Assembly (NCBI GenBank): GCA_008638375.1 | Contig: CM018035.1 | Coordinates: forward strand, 4,763,501 to 4,827,500 | Direction: 5' to 3' | DNA from: Nyssa sinensis | Lineage: Eukaryota > Streptophyta > Magnoliopsida > Cornales > Nyssaceae | DNA length: 64,000 bases | Shown here: positions 33,487 through 43,776 of the stretch, one piece after another | Layout of the letters: each line of letters starts with the position of its first letter | Numbering within the stretch: the stretch's first letter is position 1 | Translations under genes and position numbers: made by a program | Notes under the pieces: generated by a model | Seen by the model: only the letters and a program-made list of their open reading frames with translations | What the model was told of the DNA's origin: nothing | Database searches by the model: none

Positions 33487-36400
33487 ATGGCGAGTTCTGT
33501 GGATAAGGAAACCCAAAGTGGACCAAAAGACGACGTCGTCTCCCTCGAGCTCCCAGCTCCTCCCGCTTGGAAGAAATTGGTTCTCTCTCTCTCTCTATAC
33601 ATATACACACACATATAAATATATACACTTTGGTTATGTTTTCCCTTAGCACATTTTTTTTTTTTACTTGTTGTATGTTGAATTCCATTATTGTGCTTCT
33701 TGTGATTTTTGTGTATGATTTCCTAGCATGATTATATATCTGGGTTATACTTATTTCTTGATTACCTGTGCTCCTGTGGTAGAATTTGGGATAATACTAA
33801 TTATTTCACAGCTAGGGTTTGGGGAATGCTTTTTGTGTTGCGGCAGTGCTTTGATTGTGAGGTTCCTGAGCATTTTTACTGGTTTAATTTTAATCATCAT
33901 TATTATATTTTACCTTATAGTCAACTTCTTTTGAGAGAGAGAACTGTGTTGGGGGGTCGGTTTGGATAAATAATTTTATTCTCTGAAGTTGACATAGATC
34001 CTCTTTTTATTTTTTACATTTTAATGAAGAGGCACGGAATTTGCTTTATTTATAGATGCTTCAAATATAGGTAGATAAGGAATCTTATGTCTATGGATAT
34101 GTATATATTTTTTGGTAATTATGAAATTTATTAACCAAATATATACAAATGTACAAAAGCAACACAAACAAACCAAATCAGGAGCAGACACCAAAAATAC
34201 TAGGACACATCCCCTACCACTCAGAGCTAACAAGAACTATATGCAATCATTATGTTAGAAAGAGCAAGCAACTGGAACAAAAACTAGCAATTACCACTGC
34301 ACCAACAGCATCTACTAATAGTGCAAGCAACTGCAAATCTAGGCACAAGGCACAATCATATCAACTGCTTAACAGCTCAACAGGCACCGCAAACAGACTG
34401 CAGTAGGAGTGAAACCAAAACATACTGAGTCCAACCAAACACAGACTTGACTGTCATACCCCAATATGTAAAGAAGCTTACTTCTGCAGTAGGCAGGGCA
34501 ACTACTGCAGGCTGTAGCATGATTGCAATAATAGCCATCTCAATACTTGCAATCAAAACCTTCCCTTTACCCAGTAAAGATTCTATTAGGAAATCCAAAC
34601 ACCGAGCTCAATTCCCAGTTCCTGAAAGTGTTTTGTACTTTCCTCCAACCACAAACAGAGGAAGTAATTGTTGAAGCAGCATCTTTGAAAACCTAATCAA
34701 CAGATGGCCTCTTTCGTCTCATTACTGTATTATTCCTTTCCTTCGAAACATAGTAAACAACAGCTTTAAGTAAGTCAGAATAGTGTCCAGTTATGTTAGT
34801 AGTATCCCATCCTTTCAGCTCTTTGGTAAGATTTTAGTTACGGTTGGAAATGTATACTTGAAAACTTGGGTTGGTGTAAATTAGATTGATAATCTTATAG
34901 TATCAACTATGAGTCCTGGAATGAAATCCCAATCAATTTGATCAAGTGATGTGGTTCAACAGTCGTTCATGGGGTAATATTGAGTATTTAATATTATTTA
35001 TTCTTCATCAAAGTTGTTACCCAGCAAGTATATATGATTGATGAACTTTTCAATGCATTCAGTATGCTACTATTTATCTTATTAATAGGTTAGTTAAAAG
35101 ATGATTCCAATTATTATTTGAATAAAAACGGTATTAGTATCTTTTTCCGTATGCAAGAAAGCCAAATAATGCCTGTTGTTTGTTAATAAGATGTAATTTC
35201 TTTTTTACTTATAAAAAAGATGTAATTTCTTCTTGCCGTTTCATAAATTGAATGTCTTGTGAGTCTTGAGTTCTGACTTTTGGTGAAGGGGCTTCTTCGA
35301 TGACATGTAGCCTTGGACTGTCTTCACATGAAGAAGATTTTGGCCTTTTTGAGTTATGCAGATTGCAGACTTATCATGAATCATGTGATTTATAATTGTA
35401 ATTTGTTAATTGATGCAATGATTTGTGAAAGAATTGTGGAACCTGCAGCCTTTTATGACAAAAAAAAAAAGGTCGAAGTTTGAGGGGGTGTAGGATAGAT
35501 TCTTTTTTTTTTTTTGATAGGTAAAGGTAAGATATATAAATAAGAGCGCCCAACGGGGGCTCACCCATGTACGAAAAGGCCCAATTAGAGGCCCAGATTA
35601 GATAAGAACTCTACAAAAGCATCCATTGGGGGATTACAAGAACTATTTATCCATACGTACAGAGTATAAAGGAAGCTACTCCTAGTTCTATTCAGGGAAG
35701 TTTCAATACCTTAAAAAATCCTTCTATTTCTTTCTTTTCAAACACACCAAAAAAGGCAAGTGGGGATTACTTCCAGGCCTTGTGCAAGCGCCGCATTGAA
35801 CACTCACTTCTCTATCTTACGAGGTTGTCATGGACTGTTTTTGAGGAGACCCTAGAGTGGCCAGCAAGAGCAGCAACAAGCTGCCACAAGTTCCTTGCAA
35901 TATCACAGTGCAAAAGGAGGTGGTCTACCGTCTCCTCGCCCCTCTTACACATAACACTGCATCAACATTAATTTGTTAATTGATGCAATGATTTGTGAAA
36001 GAATTTCGGAACCTACAACCTTTTATGAGGAAAGAAAAGGTTGAAGTGTGAGAGATTGTGGTAAGCCTAATAGAAACTCCTACATTAACATTTTCCTAGA
36101 AATATTGGAACACATCAGTCTCACTTTCTATCTATGGTCCTAAGGGAAAGTCACAAATATGGCTAATCAGAAAACTTTATTCAGGATATTGCAGGAGTTT
36201 TACTTAGGGTGGAAACATTGCACTTGCATCTTTGCATATCACTTGAGTCACTAAGACTTATTAAAATAAATGAATGAATAAAATAACATGCCGAGTCACT
36301 AAGATAAGTGGTTTATAATTTGTATATTATCATAGAAGTCTATTCCTTTTTTGAAGTATGTCAATAGGATATTTTTCAGATTGTCTTTTGCTTTGACTGC

Positions 36401-37411
36401 ATATAGACTATGTATTCTTGGAGCTTTAGGGTGGGGACTCCGGGTGAAGATTCAAGGGAAGGCACTTGATAGTTATCAAAAGGATTTCACTCTTGTTGGC
36501 AATTTTCAAATTCTGACCTTGTGCAAATCATAATTAGGCAATTCATTGTTTCTATATTTACAACAAGAGTATGTGGTAATCATCCAATTTCTGACCTTGG
36601 TACAGGGTCTTGTTTTCACCTTAACCATTAGGCGATTCCTTTTCATGTTTTTATGCTGCATTAATTCTAGGATAAACAGCTATCATGGGTAGTTTAGTCA
36701 TTCTACTAGGGTACCGGGTGTCATTATCGTCCAAGAAAAGGGATAGTGATAAAAAAAAACGATAGTCTAGGGAAAGGGTATGAGGAACATTGCCTAGGCT
36801 TTTATCATTTGGATAAACTTGAAGCTTGTTGAATTTGACCTCTCTGGTAATAATCAAGAAATTCAACTTCTAGCATTGACAACTCCCTCCTCGAAGGCAC
36901 ATATATATCCCTCGCTGGGCCTGTTTCACAAGCTCGTAATGAGTCTTAACATAGAATTTATATCATTATATGTGCTTTTGGTTGAATGAGTTCATAGGCA
37001 GTAACTGTGAAAATCACATTTATCAATCATTTTAGGGAAAAATGCCAAAAATCAGTTCTATAACTTTTTCATTGAAAAAAAAAAAATCTAAGACAATGTT
37101 GCGCTTCCATAAAACGAGGCGCCGACGTGCCTTTGGGGGTGTTTATGGAAAGAAAAAAATAAAAGAATTTTTGAAGGGGTGGAAGCTTTCCCTTTGCAGT
37201 TTAAAAGACATTTTTTTGAAAACTTTTTTCTTTTGAATTAAGGAAGAATATCCTATGTATTTAGATAGGTTTATCGATTTTTTGAGGGATCTTAAGCTTT
37301 AATTGATGTAGCTGGTCTCTTTTATTGTTTTCGTGGGGTGCCTTTTTCAGACCCTTGTTCCATATATCTATTTCACTTCTACCGATCAAAAAAAAAGAAA
37401 AAAGGAAAGAA

Positions 37412-37443
<32 letters not shown>

Positions 37444-40400
37444 AAAAAAAAAAAAAAACCAGAGTCCACAAAACAAGAGAGAGAGAAGGAAACCCAACTC
37501 TGTAAATAGCAGCTGTTATATGTTTCAGATGTGCCTCTTTTGGACATATCCCCCCTAGTCCCTACATACTTGATTCATTTCAACGACCTATATCACACCG
37601 ATGTGAAATGACAATCTTCTCTTAAAAGGCCTTCTAAATACTTCATAAGTCAGGTTGACTTCACCTTGTTTGATTGGGGTTTTAGGTCCTTTCCTAGTTG
37701 CATCATTGCGCCATGGTGCTAGACATGGCACCTGAAACTAGCCAATTAGTTTTCCAAGGCAGTTAACCATTATCACAACACTGATTAAAATCCATGTGTA
37801 ATCTTAAGTGGAGAACTTATAATAGGCCACAAGATTTCACATATTTGCTAGGAAAATATATGACTATATTACATTGGAATATCAGAAAAGTTCATTGATG
37901 GCTGAAATGGAAATGTGGGAAGCAGGATTTGCTATAAGGGAAGTCAATTTATGGTCAACCATGGTTTAGACTTTAAGACTGCTAAGAAGATATTTTAGGC
38001 ACCTCATTCTATTGGTCTATTAAAGAAACAAAAAATTCCATGTTAGAATATTAGTGGACAGTATATTAGGGAAGCTTGGAATTCAGTCCTTTTTTTGTTT
38101 GGATTTAGTTAGGCTATGAAGCATGGACGCTCTATTTTGCCTCACGTATCCGTGTTGGACACGAACACGTTTCGGACACATGTCGGACACGCGAAAAAAG
38201 TCTAATTTTCCTGAATTTCGAACACGTTGGGACACATCCCGGACATGTTAGGGACACTGTTTGTTTGGAAATTTTTAAATTTTTTGGGGATTTTTTTAAA
38301 TTTTTTTTTTCTTTTTCTCCTCCTTCTTCTCTACTATTTTTTTTTTTTAATACACACACAAATATATATAATAGTTAACAAATTTATTTTGAAATTTGAA
38401 TCATGAATGTTGATTATTAAATGAAGTTTTTAAATTTTTATTCATTAAATTTTTTATTTTGATACATTAATAATATTTACGTGATTTGTGTATTTTTATC
38501 CAATTTTTATTGAAATAATATTAAAATTTTATTATATAGGTATATAAAATATATATATATATATATATATATATTCAACGTGTTCGTGTCTTACTTTTTT
38601 TAAAAATGCCGTGCCCGTGTTATATCATATTCATGTCTTGTATTCTTATCCGTGCTTCGTAGTAGTTAGGTGACGCCTGCTACAATAAGAGGTCTTTTTG
38701 AGTTGGAGATGTAATTGGGTGAGAAAAGAGTTGAGAATTGCATAGAAGATGGCTCCCCATTGCATAATTTGGAGTCTTTGGAATGAAAGAAATATGTGAA
38801 CTTTTGAAGGGTGGAACTTCTCTTTTGGAGCTTCGAAGATATTATGTTATGTTTACTTTTAGGATGAAGAAGGCTAGGCCTTTGTATTTAGATTCTTGTA
38901 TGAGTTTTTTGGGGGAAACTTAGTCTTTGAGTTTTGTTACCCTGCACCCCACCCCGCGGCGTCATTAATGTATGCACATACATTTATTTAGAGTTCTGAT
39001 TGGTAGCATAAATGAGCATTTGTGGATGTTGACATTCTCTTATGCTCTTTTGGCGGTGCACGCATAGAATGTGCCTAAACATGATTCTATTGTGATTTAT
39101 GTTTGTCAATGATAGCATCAATACTGTGGCTCTCTTTAAGAAAGGCAAGGTAAAGACACAGTTTAAAGAATGAGTAAGACATAAGGAGAGGACTTCAGAG
39201 ATGACCTTGTTATGTTGGTGACCAAATTGATAAGATCAGAAATCCGTAGAACTAATGAACCCACTTGTATTTTTTGGAGATATTAAATTGGGAGATGGGA
39301 ACTTTCTATTCTTCTCTGACATTCATGGCAAGGACACTCGTTAGACATGTTTTGGATGCATGGAACTTTGGAGTTTTTTCATAAGAAGAAAAGAGTAGTA
39401 TATATTTTTGACAAGTAAGATCAATTTTATATTATAAGCGAAAGTGCCAAATGCTAAGTCTGTATACAGTCTACCTCTCCAGCACCTCCCAGAAATGAGT
39501 GTAATACTATGAGTTACAGAGAATAAAATGGAAATGAACTGAATATATGACTTAGGTGTTGCTCCGTCAAAATTGTAAAAGAGCAAGAATAGAAGATTAT
39601 TTGATAGCATTAAGAAATGATAGAAATAACTTTGGCCAGTAGGTTTTTTGTATTTTACTGGAGCAGTTGGGTAACATTTTGGTTGATGACAATGCTAGTC
39701 TGTCGTAAAATCAGTACCTTCTGATTCCTTGTTAAACTGATATTTAAATACCAAAGGTTCTTGATAAGTCATTTATTCATTTTATCATTCATTTAATTTT
39801 CTGTATCTTTTTATTCATTTTCAAATTTTTTTTGTTCCTATTATGTTTTTTTAAAAAAAGAATTCTAAAATGAAAATTTTGAAGTTATGCTTATTTTGAG
39901 TTCTTTAACAAATGATCCAATAACAATTTATGTTGGATGTTTGAAGCTTAGTCGCAGTCGCCTGTGAATATTAAAATGAACCATGATGCATATTTGTGGT
40001 GTATCACTGATTTCCTGTGTTTCTTCATAGGTTTTTCTCTCTGTTATCCAGAGTTCTATTGTTCTGTTTGCTTGTATAACATGTTTATTCTCTATTTCAT
40101 TGCAGTTCATGCCAAAGAAAGATACGCCAAGGAAGAATGAGATTGTATTTATTGCTCCAACAGGAGAGGAGATTATTAACAAAAGACAGTTGGAGCACTA
40201 CCTAAAATCAAACCCTGGTAATCCTGCAGGTATCAGAGTTCGATTGGGGCACTGGTGAGACTCCAAGGAGATCGGCAAGGATAAGTGAGAAGGTCAAGGC
40301 AACTCCTCCATCAGCTGAAAGTGAGCCACCAAAGAAACGAGGCCGAAAATCATCAGGTTCTAAGAAGGATAGCAAAGCAACGGAACCAGTGACTGAAGAT

Positions 40401-41042
40401 TCTGAAGGTAAGAAGGAATTAGAAATGCAAGATGCAGAGGTCACTGAGAAGGAAAATGCAGACGCAGATAATACGGGAACCTCTGAGAATAATCGGGTTG
40501 AGAGTGGATGTATTACACAGGAAGAAGCTGATAAAACCAATAATGCAGATACCAAAATGGATGAAACTGGTCCAGAGGAAGTTGAGAAAGATTTTAATAT
40601 CCAGACTGACACCCAGGAAACCATGAACGGTGAAGTAGAGGAAGCGGCAGTGGACATAGACAAAGTTGGTGTCACTTTAGTATTTCAAAATGAAGAAGAG
40701 GATGTGGAAGACAAACAGGTCATGGAAAAGGTTGAGCAACCACTGACTGAGGGTGTAAAATTTAAAGATGCAAGTGATAAGAAACTGGACCAGCAGGGAC
40801 ATGTCATGGAGGAAACAGACAATGGAGTGGGGCAAGAGAAAGAGAAACTCAATGGAGTGGCACCTGCATCTGACGGAGAGACTAAAGAGCAACAAGTGCA
40901 GGAGAATGATGTGAAATATAATCTGCAAGTGGATGAGAAAGATCAGAAAGTGGCGGGGGAAGTGATGGAGAATGGAAAGATTAACCAAGGAATGCGAGGT
41001 GATACCCCTCAACATCCAAGTCCAGCACCAGTAAGCTGCTGA
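33487..41042 (+). CDS. methyl-CpG-binding-domain protein, MBD10/11 type, with a frame break
   Basis: Two coding exons: 33487-33579 (31 codons, [10 protein letters not shown]... ending [11 protein letters not shown]) and 40106-41042, joined by a 6,526-bp GT-AG intron. The short MBD fold is split between exons (WKKL, then [31 protein letters not shown]). Next come [14 protein letters not shown], a basic [12 protein letters not shown] nuclear-type stretch and a long acidic, low-complexity tail ending HPSPAPVSC, as in MBD10/11. The nuclear role in relatives is chromatin binding and silencing, usually without strong methyl-CpG selectivity. One apparent extra base lies at 40229-40230: codons are in frame 2 up to GCA at 40228 and in frame 3 from TCAGAGTTC at 40233 on. 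As written, translation would stop at 40255-40257 after about 80 codons. An intron cannot explain it because no room exists. It is either a pseudogene or a consensus error. Confidence 0.85.
35399..36066 (-). mobile_element. 5'-truncated LINE-1 fragment with approximately 100-bp flanking duplication
   Basis: The core 35503-35968 is a LINE 3' end on the minus strand. Its poly(A) appears as a T run at 35503-35515, and near its 5' end it encodes [20 protein letters not shown], the CxxC...HxxxxHC zinc motif found after plant LINE reverse transcriptases. It is flanked by direct copies of about 100 bp (35399-35502 and 35969-36066, sharing 'taatttgttaattgatgcaa' and 'ccttttatga'). The duplication is far longer than the usual 7-20 bp LINE target duplication. 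The protein is broken by stops downstream. Confidence 0.75.
37040..37410 (+). mobile_element. LINE-1 3' fragment
   Basis: Contains a degenerate version of the C-terminal LINE block ([20 protein letters not shown], 37155-37215). A 3' region 'cctatgtatttagat...gattttttgaggga' follows, and it ends in an A-rich tail (gatcaaaaaaaaagaaaaaa, about 37385-37405). It is homologous to the fragment at 38670-38930, so both belong to one LINE family. Non-functional. Confidence 0.55.
37413..37458 (+). repeat. C21-A25 compound homopolymer
   Basis: A run of 21 C directly followed by 25 A. Such a tract is hard to sequence, so its exact length is uncertain. Confidence 0.8.
37860..38940 (+). mobile_element. LINE-1 3' fragment split by a hAT-type MITE
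   Basis: Downstream of the MITE, degenerate frames give IWSLWNERN and [13 protein letters not shown] (38755-38845), the end of a plant LINE ORF2. Upstream of the MITE, the sequence before 38106 reads like the preceding part (LFLFGFS). Joining across 38114-38662 gives a continuous LINE-like order. No poly(A) tail is seen at the right end. Confidence 0.5.
38114..38662. mobile_element. hAT-type MITE (549 bp)
   Basis: Flanked by a perfect 8-bp duplication tagttagg (38106-38113 and 38663-38670), the hallmark size for hAT elements. Terminal inverted repeats are CTATGAAGCATGGA at the left and CTACGAAGCACGGA at the right (reverse complement). The subterminal regions share inverted motifs such as 'gacacgaacacgtt' against 'aacgtgttcgtgtc'. 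The interior is AT-rich with a (TA)n run at about 38552-38573 and no coding capacity. Confidence 0.85.
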
Positions 41043-42274
41043 ATGTATCAGTATCACCATCACCATCACCATCCCGCTCAGTGCTTCCGAATATCCCTGC
41101 TGCCTTTTACATTGCTCAAACTTTTTGGATTCGTTGGGATGACTGTAATATTAATGTTAATTTCCTAGATTTGATTGTTGGTTAGGAAATCTACCTGTAC
41201 CCTTTGTAGTCTCTTATGCTGCAGCTTTTGTGACATTATGAACTTAATATTCTGTAGACAGTCTTACTGATTTGTACCGTTGTTGATTTACTTTTTATTT
41301 TCTTGAAGCACTGTCTTTGTTGCTGGTGGATAATTGCATCACCATCTTAAAACTGTTTTGGAGGATATTGAGTTGCAGTTCCATTTTCAGAGAACTTGTC
41401 GGAGAATCGGAAAGAGTGTTGAGAAAAAAATGAGATGTTCCCATTGAATTCAGTTAAGTCAAGTATGGCACATTCATGTATAAACACAGCGAGAAATAGC
41501 AAAATCTCAAGATTGGCTTTGTTGTGCATTGAAGCATCCAATTGTGGGGGATGATGAGACGAATGATGAGATCAAAAAACAAAAAGTGAGCGTTTAGTTG
41601 GTTGTCCCTGGATGGTGGAAACTGATACATACTGTGGGATGGCATAAAAAGAAGGGATTTTTAAAATACATTTTTTTAATTTAAAAAATTCAAGTGATAA
41701 ATTTTCGTATCTAAAAAAATTTAAAGAAAATTTTTTTATTACAACAAGAAGTTTAGTTATAAACTTTCATCTTAATACCGTTAAAATGATTAGAATAAAA
41801 TTGCGTCCAATGTAAATTTTAAATAATTAATAAAATAAATTATTCAATTAAAAAAAATATTTTTTATTTATCTAGAAGGGTTAAAAAGAAATTTTGATTT
41901 CATAAAATATTACCATTTTTTTTTTATTGAAAAAGATTATTTTATATTTTTTGAGTAATTTTTTTTAAAATATATCTTGAAAGTAATTTTATTCTAATCA
42001 ATAATACTTTTTAACAGTATTAAACTGAAAATTAATAATTATATTTTTTTGATTAATTTTTTTTAAATAAAAAAATATATCATAAATTTTTTTAATTTAA
42101 AAATTTTATTTTAAATACTTTTTAACGTACTCCCACACTATATCATGCAGAATGCAATGGTTATCAAGCAAAAAAAAAAAAAAAAACAATCATTTGTTTA
42201 CAAGTTTATTTAAAAAGGTTATCATTTATCAATATACTTTTTGAGCATAGTTGGCATGGGTCACTTAGCGTTTT

Positions 42275-42797
42275 AAATTAATAATTTGAGCTAAAAAAAA
42301 AAAAAATCCTGTTCAAGTGATGTGTGAGCCTCATTAATTATCTGTCACTCATGTGATATGACAGTCATTTTAAAATTAGACATTTTTAGACTTAAATTTT
42401 TTATATTTACTCCGCCTCAAAATAAGAATTTCATTTAAAAATTCTAACTTTTTAAAAAATATTATTTTATTATTTTGAAACTATTTAAAATTTTCATATT
42501 ATTCATCGTTTAATTATAAATCATATTCATATTAGGTGTAATAAAGGATAGTTTTAAAAATTCATATGTTAAAAGTATATTGACTTTTTAAATGAGATTC
42601 TTAAAATGAGACAGTGCAAAATAAAATAAAAGATTCTTAAAATAAGACGAAGAGAATAATTGATAAAATTAATAATTTGAACTTAAAAAAAAAAAAAAAA
42701 AACACTGTTTAAGTGATGTGTGAGTCTCATTAATTATCTATCACTCATGTGATGTGAGTCATTCTAAAATTAGACATTTTTAGATTTAAGTTTTTGA
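42275..42797. repeat. direct repeats of about 130 bp flanking a Stowaway MITE
   Basis: Copies at 42275-42403 and 42666-42797 share 'aattaataatttga', a long A run, 'aagtgatgtgtgag(c/t)ctcatt', 'tcactcatgtgat' and 'aaaattagacatttttaga'. The MITE 42410-42656 fills the interval almost exactly. Confidence 0.75.
42410..42656. mobile_element. Stowaway-type MITE (247 bp)
   Basis: Starts CTCCGCCTCAAAATAAG and ends GATTCTTAAAATAAGACGAAG-AGAA, flanked by TA. The interior shares 'attaggtgtaataaagga' and 'aatgagattcttaaaa', in inverse orientation, with the MITEs at 28576 and 49048. Ends are somewhat degenerate. Confidence 0.75.
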
Positions 42798-43776
42798 CAG
42801 TTGATAGGATAGTGTTAATCATAAATAATTTTCTAATCGATTTGATCCCAAAGTAATAGAGTCGGGCATCTTTGGATCATATCTTACTTTGAATCAGTTT
42901 CATTTATTCAAACATAAGAAATTTGATCTCATTTAAATTTATTATTGTTTAATTAAATAAATTAAATATCTTAACAATTCAACTATATAATAAATCTATT
43001 AAATTTGTTCTATATATTATATCAAAATATATATTATACATATTATAAAATAATATTTTATAAACTTTGAATCGACGTATTTTATACATAACATATGTTA
43101 ATATTGTCTCATTCGATTTAATAGTTAACAAATTTAAATTTGAATTAAATACTTCCGTCCAAAAAATTTAATTCAATCCGATATCCAATCCATTTTGACA
43201 ATTGTTTTTTCAAATAAAATTCAGATCTAGTGTTTTTACTACGGAAAGATCTGGAAAAAAAAATTAAAAAAAAAAAAAACAACTATGTTTCTCCGGCTCA
43301 AGGCTGCTCATTTCGGGCTACTCTTTTGGCCAAACAGAGGACTCTTCGCGGCTTCCACGCCCTTCATATGCTAAACGTCAGCTTTTCAACCTACGAAAGG
43401 TATATAACATTCCATGTAACAAAACCTTCACACAGAGAGAGAGAAGGAACAGATAGAAACGAAGAATGGAAAGGCAAAAAAGGTATACTTTCAGAGAAAG
43501 AGACATAATAGTGGAAAAAGGTAGAATCTATTCGAAGCCCTCCAAGCCAAACCTATCCATTAACCAAAATTCATTCATCTTTGAACCAAGGCTTGGAATC
43601 TTTCTTGGGTCTATAGAGGAATGCCTGGAGAAGAAGCATTGCATCCCAGAAACCACTATTGTTTTCGTCGCCATCGACGCCACCAATATTTTAATTGCTA
43701 CAAATTAACAACACCGTACACGCTTCATTTCTACAAATAGAATGGTCCTTCGCATTTTGATTCTCCTTTCAAACCA

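Larger units (their letters stand above)
33580..40105 (+). other. 6.5-kb first intron of the MBD gene
   Basis: Bounded by donor TTG|GTTCTC and acceptor CATTGCAG|TTC. It holds three LINE 3' fragments, one hAT-type MITE, (CT)n/(TA)n/(CA)n tracts right after the donor, and a C21-A25 run. The region 34080-34680 has less AT-rich, repeat-like sequence starting 'ggtaattatgaaatttattaacc' that I cannot assign. Confidence 0.7.
41043..43460. other. MBD 3' region and AT-rich spacer
   Basis: Roughly 41043-41300 is likely MBD 3' UTR; a CATCAC/CACCAT repeat lies just after the stop (41054-41072). The rest is AT-rich, with two direct copies of an approximately 130-bp block (42275-42403 and 42666-42797) on either side of a Stowaway MITE. 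No gene is seen. Confidence 0.5.

Noticed and set aside
37261..37558. Open frames on both strands around 37.4 kb
   Set aside because: They consist largely of translated homopolymers (Pro, Lys, Phe, Gly runs).
40208..40675. 155-codon Ser-rich minus-strand frame
   Set aside because: It mirrors the Glu/Lys-rich MBD tail on the other strand and has no family resemblance.
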